Source of the DNA: Cyanobacteria bacterium SBLK
GTDB lineage: Bacteria; Cyanobacteriota; Cyanobacteriia; Cyanobacteriales; Spirulinaceae
Assembly (NCBI GenBank): GCA_017746715.1
Contig: JAGHZQ010000118.1
Coordinates: 1-64,000 of the forward strand
Direction of reading: 5' to 3'
DNA length: 64,000 nt
Shown here in pieces: positions 26,417 to 34,868 of this stretch (its first letter is position 1; each line of letters begins with the position of its first letter). A program made the translations under genes and the position numbers. The notes under the pieces were generated by a model. That model saw only the letters and a program-made list of their open reading frames with translations, did not search any database and was not told the origin of the DNA.

Positions 26417-27943
26417 ATGTTGCATCGGGTCATCGACTACCATCCTTCTCTCATATTGCCGGAAACCCCGACAAAAGAAGCGCTTGCACTTTTAAAAGCA
26501 GAGGAATGGGAGTATATTTTAGTCGGTCGATCGCGCGATCGCGATGATATTGTCGGATTGTTAACTCCTGCTAAATTATTGCAGCATATTGCGACGGAAA
26601 AAGATTGGGAGAGCTGTCCGATAGGAGCAATTGCCACTCGCAAATTTACTATCTTTCTAGAATCGGCATTGAGCGATCCGATCGTATTATGCCAATCGAT
26701 CGAGCGATCGCGAGTTTCTCATGTTCTTATCGCCGATCGGCAAAATAAAATTGTTGGTATTTTACTGGCCAACAATCTCGATCGCCTCCTTGAAATCAAT
26801 CGAGAAGTTGAAGAGGCTTTCATCAAAAGACTGGATGCAGAAATCGAACGACAGCGATTATTACAACAAAAATTACATACGAGTTATACGCAAACGAAAG
26901 CAATTTTAGGAGCGATGCAAGATGTGGTTTTAGTTATTGATACTGAAACCGATAATCTTAAAATCGAACTGCCCAATCCCAATTTAGCCAATGAATCAAT
27001 TGCCAATTTTCTCAACCAAACCATACAACAATTTTATGATAGCAATCATTCGGAATTTTTTCTGAGTAATATCCAAACATCTCTGGCGGAACAAAAAACT
27101 CTTGAGTTTGAGTATACTTTGTTTGAAGGAGATTGTCCCGTTTGGTTTGCTGCGAGGATTTCTCCAATCTCTCAGCATTCTGCGATTTGGATTGCGCGTA
27201 ATATTAGCGAACGCAAGCGAGCGGAACAAGAAATACTCAAAGCATTGAAAAAAGAAAAAGAACTCAGCCAATTAAAATCGGGATTTATTACTATTGCATC
27301 TCATGAATTTCGCACGCCCCTCACGGTGATTATGGCAGCAGCTAAACTCCTCAAACATTATGAAGATAAACTCTCTCGAGATCAGAAAGAACAGCAGTTA
27401 GAACGACTTCTCAGATCTAGCGATCGCATCCTCAGATTATTAGATGACGTTCTCATTTTGGGGAAAGCCGATGCTGGCAAAATCGAGTTTAATCCGACTC
27501 CAATCGATCTGAAAATATTTTGCGAAGAACTCTTAGCCGAACTGCGCTTATCTGATGGCGAACAACACGGTTTAATGTTTAACTATCAAGGAAAAATCGA
27601 GCAAAAAGTTCCCATCGACGAGCATTTATTGCATCATATTTTAAGCAATCTATTGTCTAATGCCATAAAATATTCTCCCGCTCATAGCGATATTATTCTT
27701 GCTTTAGAGGTAAACGATCGCCATGCGGTTTTTCAGGTTAGCGATGGCGGTATCGGCATTCCACCAGAAGATATACCTCACTTATTTACAGCATTTCATC
27801 GCGCTAGAAATGCCGATCGCATTCAAGGAACGGGCTTGGGATTGGCGATCGTCAAAAAAGCTGTGGATTTACACTCGGGAACGATTGCGGTAGAGAGTAA
27901 AGTGGGAGTGGGAACGACTTTTACGGTAACCACTTTTTTTTGA
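26417..27943 (+). CDS. CBS-PAS sensor histidine kinase
   Basis: 508 residues, soluble. A CBS pair (about 8-125, with DDIVGLLTPAKLL and SHVLIADRQNKIVGILL) may bind adenosyl ligands. A coiled linker precedes a PAS-like domain (about 155-275, ending ISERKRAEQEILKAL). HisKA has phospho-acceptor His296 in SHEFRTPLTVIMAAAKLL. HATPase_c has ILSNLLSNAIKYSP, DGGIGIPPED and GTGLGLAIVKK. The catalytic core is complete. It starts 31 bases after the HlyD-type gene across a heptamer repeat, so read-through is possible, but a functional link is not evident. No cognate regulator is adjacent. Confidence 0.9.
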   Translation: MLHRVIDYHPSLILPETPTKEALALLKAEEWEYILVGRSRDRDDIVGLLTPAKLLQHIATEKDWESCPIGAIATRKFTIFLESALSDPIVLCQSIERSRVSHVLIADRQNKIVGILLANNLDRLLEINREVEEAFIKRLDAEIERQRLLQQKLHTSYTQTKAILGAMQDVVLVIDTETDNLKIELPNPNLANESIANFLNQTIQQFYDSNHSEFFLSNIQTSLAEQKTLEFEYTLFEGDCPVWFAARISPISQHSAIWIARNISERKRAEQEILKALKKEKELSQLKSGFITIASHEFRTPLTVIMAAAKLLKHYEDKLSRDQKEQQLERLLRSSDRILRLLDDVLILGKADAGKIEFNPTPIDLKIFCEELLAELRLSDGEQHGLMFNYQGKIEQKVPIDEHLLHHILSNLLSNAIKYSPAHSDIILALEVNDRHAVFQVSDGGIGIPPEDIPHLFTAFHRARNADRIQGTGLGLAIVKKAVDLHSGTIAVESKVGVGTTFTVTTFF

Positions 27944-28097
27944 GAGGAGTGGGAAATCGGGAAGAGGTAAGGAGAAATCGAGAAAAAGGTAAAGTTTTGT
28001 AAAATTTTACCCCGATCGTGCATAATATTAGAGATTTCTGCCCAAAAACTTTTTGAGACCTAAAAAAGATACGTTTGATTTTAGTGAGGTAATTCAG

Positions 28098-28307
28098 ATG
28101 AGCTCTACGATTTCAATTGGCGATCTCGTACAACAGGCTTTGACAACAGGCTATCTTACTGTCGAAGCCGAAGAACAATTGCGCTATTCCCTCCACCAAA
28201 CTCAATATGGTTTGCAAGAGTTGCGCGCATTCATGACATTGCAACAGGCAACAATGGATGGTTTGGTGAAACAACAGTCTCGAGAACAATTCAAAATGCA
28301 AAATTAA
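28098..28307 (+). CDS. Small conserved-type hypothetical protein
   Basis: 69 residues from ATG 28098, chosen because GTGAGG lies 8-13 bases upstream and the product MSSTISIGDLVQQALTTGYL is a typical N-terminus. Mostly helical: VEAEEQLRYSLHQTQYGLQEL, then LRAFMTLQQATMDGLVKQQ. Similar 60-70 residue proteins are common in cyanobacteria with no known function. It ends 16 bases before the next gene, suggesting a two-gene unit. Confidence 0.7.
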   Translation: MSSTISIGDLVQQALTTGYLTVEAEEQLRYSLHQTQYGLQELRAFMTLQQATMDGLVKQQSREQFKMQN

Positions 28308-28323
28308 AAATTCAAAAATATTG

Positions 28324-29250
28324 ATGTTTGCGCTCGATCTAAAAATTGTCTTGAAACTTCTAGGCGGAATCTTTGGCTTATTTTTTGGGATAGTTCTCCT
28401 CTGTTACGGTATTTTGCTATTTAAACGACCTTCACGCTCCCAAAAAATAGAACAACTCTTTCAGGGCATTTCTTATCGGCGCAAACTTTATTCCCAACCG
28501 AGACGTTATTTTCTAAGGCATTCTTTTCTTGTTCATACTGTCGCGATCGATTTAACGGTAACGGGAATCCAAATTTTGACAACAATTGGCTTTCCCGGTG
28601 AGGATGGGAAGGAATTTAACGCGCAAACAACAGGAGATTTTTTGAAAACCCATCGCTTGCAGTTGGCAATTAATGGAAGCTATTTCCAGCCATTTTATAG
28701 CAAGCATCCATTATCTTTTTATCCCAAAAGCGGAGATCGCGTCGATGCTTTGGGTCAATCGATCGCGAAGGGGATAACGTATTCGCCTCCCCAACAAGGG
28801 TGGAATGTTCTCTGTTTTTCCTCGGAAAATCGCGCCAGTATTGAAAGCGATCGCTGTCCGGACAATACTCAATACGGACTCGGTGGCGGTTATATTCTCA
28901 TTCTCAATGGCAAACTCGCCCGAAAATACCAAGGTCGGGAGTTAAGCGATCGCTATCCTCGTACGGCTGTGGGTATCGATCGCCAAGGGAAAAAACTCTG
29001 GATTGTGGTTATTGACGGTCGCCAACCATTTTATAGCGAGGGGGCGACTTTACTCGAACTCACGCAAATTTTATTAGATTTAGGTAGCGATCGCGCTCTT
29101 ATTTTAGATGGAGGCGGCTCGACGACTTTAGCAATTGAAAAAAAAGGAGAAATCAAATTGCTCAATACTCCCATTCACACGAGAATTCCCCTGCGTCAGC
29201 GTCCCGTCGCCAACCATCTCGGCTTTTTCGCCCGTCCTTTTGAATTTTGA
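28324..29250 (+). CDS. Phosphodiester glycosidase family (NAGPA/DUF2233) protein, membrane-anchored
   Basis: 308 residues from ATG 28324; a TTG one codon earlier is also possible. One N-terminal membrane helix (LGGIFGLFFGIVLLCYGILL) acts as an anchor. The rest is the NAGPA-type domain with LAINGSYFQPF, GLGGGYILILNGK, RYPRTAVGIDRQGKKLWIVV and LDGGGSTTLA. Family members include the enzyme that uncovers mannose-6-phosphate and bacterial phosphodiester glycosidases acting on envelope polysaccharides. Conserved Asp and Gly residues of the active-site region are present. Substrate unknown. Probably co-transcribed with the small protein 16 bases upstream. Confidence 0.85.
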   Translation: MFALDLKIVLKLLGGIFGLFFGIVLLCYGILLFKRPSRSQKIEQLFQGISYRRKLYSQPRRYFLRHSFLVHTVAIDLTVTGIQILTTIGFPGEDGKEFNAQTTGDFLKTHRLQLAINGSYFQPFYSKHPLSFYPKSGDRVDALGQSIAKGITYSPPQQGWNVLCFSSENRASIESDRCPDNTQYGLGGGYILILNGKLARKYQGRELSDRYPRTAVGIDRQGKKLWIVVIDGRQPFYSEGATLLELTQILLDLGSDRALILDGGGSTTLAIEKKGEIKLLNTPIHTRIPLRQRPVANHLGFFARPFEF

Positions 29251-29311
29251 GAGCGAGGGATGCTGAATTGAGTTCAGCATATCCAATCGCTCTGTTGAAT
29301 TTTGAATTGAT

Positions 29312-30175
29312 TCAGTCTTGTTGGTGGGAAAATTTATAAGCACCCCAAAATGCTAGGGCGATCGCAACAGTTAATAGAATAGGAATTGAATACCAAGGAA
29401 ATTGGGAAATGGGGGCGTAAGCTGCCGATCGTAAGGAAATACTGGTATAGGTTAAAGGCAGGCAATAAACGATAATTTTTAAGGCAATGGGGAGGGTGGA
29501 CGGATCGAAAAAGGTCGCACCTAAAAAGGACATGGGAACGATGAGAAAATTGTTATACAATCCAACACTTTCTAAGGATTTAACGCTCAATCCGGTAATG
29601 ACTCCCACCCCCGCAAAAACGGCACAATTGAGAATCACAACCGATAAAAATAAGGGATTGATAAAACTGAAAAATTTTCCGGTAAATAACACGGCTACTA
29701 AAATCACCGAACCGGAAGTCATTAATCCTCGCACGATTCCCGCAATCACCTTACCTAAATATAGGGCAAGGGGATGTACGGGCATTAATAATAATTCTTC
29801 AAAAGTTTTACTGAATAAGCGATCGCCGCAGATGGAAAAGGTCGTGCCGCCAAAACTAATGGCCATGGAAGAAAGTGCTACCATTCCAGGTAAAATAAAT
29901 TCGAGGTAGCTATCTCCAAAAGGGGGAGTTGTCGCGCGATCGAGGGTATTTCCCAAACCCAACCCAAAGGCAAAAATATAAATGAGGGGAGAAATCAATC
30001 CCGTTGCCGCAACTTGGACGATTCTCGCTCGCAATTCTAACCAATCTCCCCAAAAGACTGTTAGGATATCGGCCGGGAGGGTGGAAAGAGAGGATGAGGG
30101 GAAAGCGCGATCGCTTTTAACAAACGGTTCTGATTTCACGGGTTTTGCGGAAATGCTAAGTTTTCTTAAGAGCAA
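29312..30175 (-). CDS. ABC-2 type transporter permease
   Basis: 287 residues. After a cytoplasmic N-terminus of about 50 residues come six membrane helices of the ABC-2 superfamily (VAATGLISPLIYIFAFGLGLG, YLEFILPGMVALSSMAISFGG, IVRGLMTSGSVILVAVLF, etc.). LEFILPGMVALSSM and the RLFSKTFEELLLMPVH amphipathic segment are characteristic. The family exports polysaccharides, lipids or drugs together with a separate ATPase, which is not in the window. Divergently placed from the cupin gene with 82 bases between. Confidence 0.88.
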   Translation of the reverse strand: MLLRKLSISAKPVKSEPFVKSDRAFPSSSLSTLPADILTVFWGDWLELRARIVQVAATGLISPLIYIFAFGLGLGNTLDRATTPPFGDSYLEFILPGMVALSSMAISFGGTTFSICGDRLFSKTFEELLLMPVHPLALYLGKVIAGIVRGLMTSGSVILVAVLFTGKFFSFINPLFLSVVILNCAVFAGVGVITGLSVKSLESVGLYNNFLIVPMSFLGATFFDPSTLPIALKIIVYCLPLTYTSISLRSAAYAPISQFPWYSIPILLTVAIALAFWGAYKFSHQQD

Positions 30176-30257
30176 CTTAACAATTTTTTAGCGATCGGGC
30201 AACAAGATAAAAGAAAGAAAAATGAGAAAATAGAAGCGATCGCGAGCCAATCAAGCC

Positions 30258-30644
30258 ATGAGCAATAAAAAAACCGAAATCCAAGCGAAGGAAATCCAAG
30301 GTGGAATTAGAATCGAACAACGACCTTGGGGGGTTGTAACGGTATTGGAGGAAGGTCCTCGCTATCGCATTAACCGCATCGAGGTGAAGCCCAAACATCA
30401 CATCAGCACGCAAATGCACTATCATCGCAGCGAACATTGGATCGTGGTTGCGGGGACGGCAAAGGTGATTTGCGATGGTGCGGAGACGTTATTAATGCAA
30501 AAGCAATCTACTTATGTTCCCATGAATGTCAAGCACCGGGTTGAAAATCCGGGAGTGATTCCCTTGGTGATGATCGAGGTGCAGAATGGGGAATTTCTCG
30601 GGGACGAAGATATTATTCGCTTTTCTGAAGAAGAATCTGTATAG
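30258..30644 (+). CDS. Cupin, mannose-6-phosphate isomerase type II-like
   Basis: 128 residues, a single cupin domain matching the C-terminal half of bifunctional GMP/PMI proteins (RPWGVVTVLEEGPRYRINRI, MHYHRSEHWIVVAGTAKV, TYVPMNVKHRVENPG). Metal ligands are probably His54, His56 and a Glu/His in RSEHW plus His in VKHRVENP. Stand-alone copies in cyanobacteria are annotated as phosphomannose isomerase type II, but enzyme activity is not certain. A clean terminator follows at 30661. Confidence 0.88.
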   Translation: MSNKKTEIQAKEIQGGIRIEQRPWGVVTVLEEGPRYRINRIEVKPKHHISTQMHYHRSEHWIVVAGTAKVICDGAETLLMQKQSTYVPMNVKHRVENPGVIPLVMIEVQNGEFLGDEDIIRFSEEESV

Positions 30645-30660
30645 ATAGACGGGCAACTCC

Positions 30661-30704
30661 AATAACAAGCAGAAGAGGTTAAACTTCCCTGTTTGTTATT
30701 TTTT
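30661..30704 (+). terminator. Rho-independent terminator after cupin gene
   Basis: AATAACAAGCAG and CTGTTTGTTATT form a 12-bp stem (one G-U pair) around a 16-base loop, followed by TTTTT. It sits 17 bases after the cupin stop codon. Confidence 0.85.
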
Positions 30705-30839
30705 ATTCGCACTTCCTATATTACAGATCGTCAAGAAATATCGCTAAAAATCACAAGACATCAATAAGCATAAATCTTTCGCGTATTTGTCGGCACTTCC
30801 TAACATAATAAAAACAGCGAATTAATTAGGAGAAAGAAG

Positions 30840-31136
30840 ATGAATCTTGAAACGAGCTTTGATTTCCTCGCCCAACTTAACGATGCGGAAAAAGGGTGGG
30901 GATTTTGGATCGATCGCAACCATATCGAACAGTATCATGTGGGACAGTATTCGTTTGACAACGATCGCCTTCCCAAAAGTTTTATTCACGTTGACAGTTT
31001 GGAAAATCTCGCCCACGAACGTCAAAAGTATATCATGACTCATGCCGCTCCCAGTTTAAATAATTCGGGAAATAATGACGAGACTTTGAGTAAAGACTGG
31101 GCGAAAACGGTTTTAAGTAACGTCAAAATTGCCTAA
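30840..31136 (+). CDS. Hypothetical small protein
   Basis: 98 residues, family not recognised. AGGAGAAAGAAG directly precedes ATG 30840, a good ribosome site. Composition is acidic and aromatic (GWGFWIDRNHIEQYHVGQYS). It has no signal peptide or membrane helix and is probably a soluble cytoplasmic protein. Preceded by about 130 bases of A/T-rich sequence likely to hold its promoter. Confidence 0.7.
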   Translation: MNLETSFDFLAQLNDAEKGWGFWIDRNHIEQYHVGQYSFDNDRLPKSFIHVDSLENLAHERQKYIMTHAAPSLNNSGNNDETLSKDWAKTVLSNVKIA

Positions 31137-31239
31137 AAATTCTATAATATTTTTAAAACATCTCGTTTCTATCAAACTTCGCGATTTCTTCGTGCGATCG
31201 CGAGGTTTGTTGTAGTGTATTGTACCGCGATCGCGTTCC

Positions 31240-31276
31240 TCATTCATAATTCCTCATTCATAATGGTTGTGCCTCC
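31240..31276 (-). other. Fragment resembling the mntA/hepT junction
   Basis: Read on the minus strand this segment (AGGCACAACCATTATGAATGA) matches the end of the mntA gene and start of hepT at 34861-34885. It lies directly downstream of the DUF5615 stop codon. It may be the scar of a second MntA/HepT module or a local duplication of a small segment. Confidence 0.45.
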
Positions 31277-31283
31277 TTTAAAA

Positions 31284-31679
31284 TTATTCCTCCGAACGTT
31301 GATATTCTCGAACGATAAAAACGGGTTTGCTAGATTTGGGCTGATTTTGTTTTTGAATCCGAATTAAACGATTTTCAAAAGAGCCTTGTTCGATCGAGTA
31401 TTCATGAATCACCCGAGCTTGATTAAAATAATCGCGATCGTCTTTACATATTACACTTCCACTATGATTAATACCGCTTTGATGCAGAACAATAAAATCC
31501 TTTCGATTAAATGTGATGACGATTCGTTTCTCTGTTGCTGCATAGCTAAGGACTTCGCGATCGGCAGCGCCTTTATTGGCGTTTCCTGCTTCGGAAGAGG
31601 TTAATACATCGTGGCCCAATTGACGCAATGTTTCAACTAAAATCAATGCCAAATTTTCATTGGCATAAAATCTAAACAT
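31284..31679 (-). CDS. DUF5615 PIN-like protein, probable toxin
   Basis: 131 residues from ATG 31679, which overlaps the DUF433 gene by 8 bases; the frame is open 14 codons further but this start matches the family (MFRFYANENLALILVETLRQLGHDV). DUF5615 is a PIN-like nuclease family (Mut7-C relatives) that pairs with DUF433 antitoxins. The subfamily here has ANEN and FNRKDF where others have ADEN and TRDKDF, so two acidic residues are Asn. Nuclease activity may therefore be altered. Translational coupling to the upstream gene is expected. Confidence 0.8.
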   Translation of the reverse strand: MFRFYANENLALILVETLRQLGHDVLTSSEAGNANKGAADREVLSYAATEKRIVITFNRKDFIVLHQSGINHSGSVICKDDRDYFNQARVIHEYSIEQGSFENRLIRIQKQNQPKSSKPVFIVREYQRSEE

Positions 31680-31992
31680 CCGACTCGTCCTCGTGAATGA
31701 GAGCGTCAATTTCGGTAGCATTGGCTTGATAATAAGCTCGCGCTACCCACAAGTCAAATAATGTTAATCCCGGAAAGTTGCGTAATAATTCTGATTCATC
31801 GGCTCCTTGATTTTGCAAGGATATCAATGTCCAAACAGCGATGCGCGTGTTCCGAATGCGAGCGCATCCATCACAAACTCCTGCTGTTTTTTGTATTGTT
31901 TTTTCGATTAAAGTAGATTGAAATAACGCATAGTCATCGGGTGGGAGAGAACCGATCGCATTCACGAGAGATTCAACTAATTGTCCATTCAT
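31672..31992 (-). CDS. DUF433 family antitoxin
   Basis: 106 residues. The central part has the DUF433 winged-helix/HTH signature (CDGCARIRNTRIAVWTLISL, ADESELLRNFPGLTLFDLWVARAYY). DUF433 proteins act as antitoxin and repressor for the DUF5615 nuclease encoded immediately downstream with an 8-base overlap. An N-terminal extension (about 1-35) is typical of the longer cyanobacterial form. The start ATG at 31992 has no strong ribosome site. Confidence 0.82.
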   Translation of the reverse strand: MNGQLVESLVNAIGSLPPDDYALFQSTLIEKTIQKTAGVCDGCARIRNTRIAVWTLISLQNQGADESELLRNFPGLTLFDLWVARAYYQANATEIDALIHEDESDV

Positions 31993-32069
31993 TTCCCATT
32001 CAGGCGAGAGAATTCTTTGTTTTTATCATACCAAATATCAGGTGGCGATCGCATTTATAGCAAGTCCAT

Positions 32070-32150
32070 TAGACATCTCCAGAAAACCCAATCAGGGTAC
32101 GGCATAATCAGTGTTACAGCCTCGTTTTTACTCATTGTCGGAGAGGTCTA
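32070..32150 (+). mobile_element. 81-base MITE, copy A
   Basis: Ends TAGACATCTCC and GGAGAGGTCTA form terminal inverted repeats with one mismatch. Internal sequence aligns along its whole length with the reverse complement of 34370-34450, also 81 bases (shared AAAACCCAATC and CAGCC blocks). TA at both ends is compatible with an IS630/Tc1-type target duplication; ATT flanks are also seen. No transposase gene is present. Confidence 0.85.
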
Positions 32151-32198
32151 TTTGAGTTGTGAAAAGGTTAGAATCCTAGAGAAATATTGGGATTAACC

Positions 32199-32257
32199 GT
32201 GGAACGGGCATCTTGCCCGTGTTTGAAGTCAAGAAACAAGCAAGATGCTTGTTCCAC
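32199..32257. repeat. Palindromic dispersed repeat
   Basis: GTGGAAC...CATCTTG and CAAGATG...GTTCCAC form an imperfect stem of about 20 bases around a central region that contains a smaller hairpin (CGGGCATCTTGCCCG). No coding content. Widespread palindromic element type in filamentous cyanobacteria. Confidence 0.75.
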
Positions 32258-32713
32258 ATATTTACAACTCATTTAGTTTTGCTATACAAGTAATTTCACT
32301 CATAATCTTCAGATTATTCATTTTCTCGAGCTATCTGAGGAACCGTAAGTTTACTGGGGGACTAGCCCCCCAGACCCCCCATTGGGAGCGCAGCGCCGCC
32401 CCCAAACCCCCCGCGCAGGGCTTCGCTATAGTTTGATTGTCCCGACATTTAAATGTGGTCTCCTAAATCGATACGAATGAGCACAATACTTCAGTTTTGA
32501 GTTTTCATGAATGTTTTCTCATTAAACGAATTTGAGATGAGATTGAATCTGGACAATTATCGCGATTTAAGGGTGCAAGCATTACACCCCTACGGTTGGT
32601 TGATGAATTAGATTGAATATCATTTTGTCCTCATTATTTGCGAATCTTAAATATCTCACCGATTTTTGTATTGCAGATTTATCGATCTGTTTTAATTAGT
32701 ATCTCATAAAAAC

Positions 32714-32950
32714 TCATTCCTCTTCGTCAAATTGTACTCCTAAATTGATACCGAGAGCGTATTCTATTGCCCGTAAGGTTTCTTCGGGTAACACTTTAGG
32801 TTCTTCCTTTTCAATCCGATGCCAATTTACTACTGACATTCCCGCTTCATAGGCTAATTCCGTTAAAGGTTTAGCCGATTCTTTGCGCGCAGCTTGGATT
32901 CTGTCTCCAAGCCCTTCAAATTCTTTATCGATGGTTTTTCTGACTTTCAA
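32714..32950 (-). CDS. XRE-family helix-turn-helix regulator
   Basis: 78 residues with a lambda-repressor-like HTH (about 15-65): IQAARKESAKPLTELAYEAGMSVVNWHRIEKEEP. An acidic tail (FDEEE) follows. Size suits a toxin-antitoxin antitoxin or small phage-type repressor, but no toxin partner is adjacent. It lies in the accessory stretch among MITEs and TA genes. Confidence 0.82.
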   Translation of the reverse strand: MKVRKTIDKEFEGLGDRIQAARKESAKPLTELAYEAGMSVVNWHRIEKEEPKVLPEETLRAIEYALGINLGVQFDEEE

Positions 32951-33201
32951 GGTGGTTTTTGGTTGTTTTTATAACTGCAATATTCTTATTATCTAACAAC
33001 TTACTTTTTACATATTTTTCATTACTTGACAAGTATTACGTATTATGCAATGATTTAATTGTAAGCAAACTATCAAAGATCGATTAGCGATCTGGTTATG
33101 AATGCAAACTCCTCTGCTAGTGGCACAGAAAATGAAAAGCGATCGCATTGCCCGCGATCGCTCACCTACCCTGCAAAATCCTATAATCTGGAGTATGGGA
33201 G

Positions 33202-33552
33202 ATGAATCTCGACAATAGCGACCCAACCAACAACACGGAATCATCCTCAATGGCGATCGAAGTGTTTGCACAAACCGAGGAAGCGATCGCTCCCTTGACA
33301 GGAGATTATTTAGATCGCAAAGCGGAAGAACTCGCGATCGCCAAACAACGCTTTGCCAACGCCTGTTATTACGCCATGCTTGCTGAAGGACTCACATGGT
33401 ACGAAATCTTTTTACCCATAACGGGACGATTGGACTATGACAAATATAAAGAGGTGTGCGATGCGTTCGATCGCCTCGTGAATCTTGTCGAGCGATATGA
33501 TATTCCCAATGTTGCCAAGGAGTTCTACCAATCAGCTGAAGAGAAAATTTGA
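33202..33552 (+). CDS. Hypothetical protein
   Basis: 116 residues, family not recognised. GGAG at about 33190 supports ATG 33202. An acidic leader (about 1-30) precedes a helical domain: DYLDRKAEELAIAKQRFANA, then YYAMLAEGLTWYEIFLPITG, then VCDAFDRLVNLVERYDIPNV. Possibly an adaptor or immunity-type small protein of the accessory island; no function is assigned. Coding bias looks like its neighbours. Confidence 0.65.
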   Translation: MNLDNSDPTNNTESSSMAIEVFAQTEEAIAPLTGDYLDRKAEELAIAKQRFANACYYAMLAEGLTWYEIFLPITGRLDYDKYKEVCDAFDRLVNLVERYDIPNVAKEFYQSAEEKI

Positions 33553-33677
33553 GAGGGTGCGATCGCGTTTATTCAGCGACCCGGAAGAATCGGTACAATC
33601 GAGAAATAGCCCTTTTCTCAAACTCCTTGTTTTCGCGATCGCAACGGATAACTGACCACTGATAACGGATAACTGAA

Positions 33678-34385
33678 ATGACCCTCGCACCCTTAAAAAC
33701 CCCCATCATCTACCCCGAACCAGACGGCGAACCCATGGCAGAAAGCGACCCCGCACGGGATTATTTAGTGTATGGGGTAGAAAGCCTCAAATTCTACTTT
33801 CGAGAGCGAGAAGATGTCTACGTTTCCGGCAATCTGTGGCTCTCCTACGAGCAAGGAGTCCCCGATGCCGTCGTCAGTCCCGATGTTTTCGTCATCTTCG
33901 GGGTAGAAAACCGACCCCGCCGGAGTTTCAAGGTTTGGGAAGAAGGAGGAAGAACTCCCGACTGGGTACTAGAAGTGACATCCGCCAGCACTCGCAAAAA
34001 AGACGAACGAGACAAACCCAAAACCTACACAGATTTGGGAGTCTCGGAATACTTCCAATACGATCCCACGGGGGACTATCTCGAGCCGCCTTTGAAAGGT
34101 CAACGCTTGGTGAATGGAGTCTACCAACCCATCACCGCCGACACTTTAGAAGATGGCATCGTGTCTCTTTATTCCGAGGTTTTGGGATTATATCTCCGTT
34201 TGCTGCCTAACGGTCAACTGCGATTTTTCAATCCTCACACTGAAGAGTATTTGAGGAGTCCGGATGAGAGCGAGCAAGAACGACTCGAGGAGCAGCAACG
34301 CGCAAACGATGAACGAAACCGAGCAAACCGAGCCGAAACAGCTTTACAGGAATTGCGCGATCGCTTGATTAGACCTCTCCGATAA
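33678..34385 (+). CDS. Uma2 family (DUF820) putative endonuclease, C-terminus altered by MITE
   Basis: 235 residues of the Uma2 PD-(D/E)XK-like family: DYLVYGVESLKFYFRERED, SGNLWLSYEQGVPDAVVSPDVFVIFG (catalytic Asp), RTPDWVLEVTSASTRKKDERDK (Glu and Lys of the motif) and KTYTDLGVSEYFQYDP. The C-terminal coiled coil (EQERLEEQQRANDERNRANR) is cut short: the last codons (RPLR and stop) are read from the left end of an 81-base MITE at 34370. Relatives usually continue about 10-15 residues further. The nuclease core is complete. Abundant family in cyanobacteria, biological role unclear. A TAACTGA-type repeat lies just upstream. Confidence 0.88.
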   Translation: MTLAPLKTPIIYPEPDGEPMAESDPARDYLVYGVESLKFYFREREDVYVSGNLWLSYEQGVPDAVVSPDVFVIFGVENRPRRSFKVWEEGGRTPDWVLEVTSASTRKKDERDKPKTYTDLGVSEYFQYDPTGDYLEPPLKGQRLVNGVYQPITADTLEDGIVSLYSEVLGLYLRLLPNGQLRFFNPHTEEYLRSPDESEQERLEEQQRANDERNRANRAETALQELRDRLIRPLR

Positions 34386-34450
34386 TTCGGAAAAAAGGGG
34401 CTGAAACCCTTATCCTGCTGTACCCAGATTGGGTTTTCCGGAGAGGTCTA
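34370..34450 (-). mobile_element. 81-base MITE, copy B, inside Uma2 3' end
   Basis: TAGACCTCTCCG at the left and CGGAGAGGTCTA at the right are perfect 12-base terminal inverted repeats. The reverse complement aligns end to end with 32070-32150. Flanked by ATT on both sides as in copy A. It supplies the stop codon of the Uma2 gene. Confidence 0.9.
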
Positions 34451-34517
34451 TTGCAATGGGTTTAGATCCTGATAACCTCGAGCAAGGGTGAAGGAGAGCG
34501 ATCGCCTACCTATAATT

Positions 34518-34868
34518 TCAGTCTCGATCCAATTCGTCGTTAATTTGTCGAATTGCTTGTTCTAAACTGGGTAAATAATTGATAATGGCATCCCAAACGC
34601 GATCGCGATCGATTCCACTTAAATAATCATGAACTAAAATATTTCTAAAACCCGATAAAGCACGCCAATCAACATTTGATACTTTAGATTTTAAATCTTC
34701 TGAGAGTCGCTGAGTTGATTCAGCCATTGTTTGCAAGCGTCGCAAAACAGCATCTTGTACGATTGATTCGTTCATAAAACTATTTTTTCCGTTGCGCGTG
34801 TAGTCTTTAATGCGATCGATACATTCTAAAATATGTTGAATATAGACGCGATCGCGCTCTTCATTCAT
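34518..34868 (-). CDS. hepT: HepT-like ribonuclease toxin (DUF86)
   Basis: 116 residues from ATG 34868, which overlaps the mntA gene by 4 bases; the longer frame upstream is the antitoxin gene in another frame. All-helical HEPN fold with the RNase motif RX4HXY as RNILVHDY (about 82-89). HepT toxins cleave RNA and are silenced when the MntA partner adds AMP to the Tyr of this motif. Normal length for the family. Expressed with mntA by translational coupling. Confidence 0.92.
   Translation of the reverse strand: MNEERDRVYIQHILECIDRIKDYTRNGKNSFMNESIVQDAVLRRLQTMAESTQRLSEDLKSKVSNVDWRALSGFRNILVHDYLSGIDRDRVWDAIINYLPSLEQAIRQINDELDRD

Larger units (their letters stand above)
31993..32713. other. Repeat-rich intergenic region, no gene
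   Basis: 720 bases without a credible gene. It holds an 81-base MITE (32070-32150), a palindromic repeat (32199-32257) and a G/C-rich fragment (about 32355-32440, with CTAGCCCCCCAGACCCCCCA) that looks like part of another dispersed element. A plain A/T-rich stretch then runs up to the XRE gene. The layout suggests an insertion hotspot. Confidence 0.7.

Noticed and set aside
32355..32440. G/C-rich segment considered as an RNA gene
   Set aside because: It has simple C/G runs without a consistent fold of a known RNA. It looks like a fragment of a dispersed repeat.
33202..33552. Call as a toxin-antitoxin component
   Set aside because: Position in the island is suggestive, but no motif supports it.
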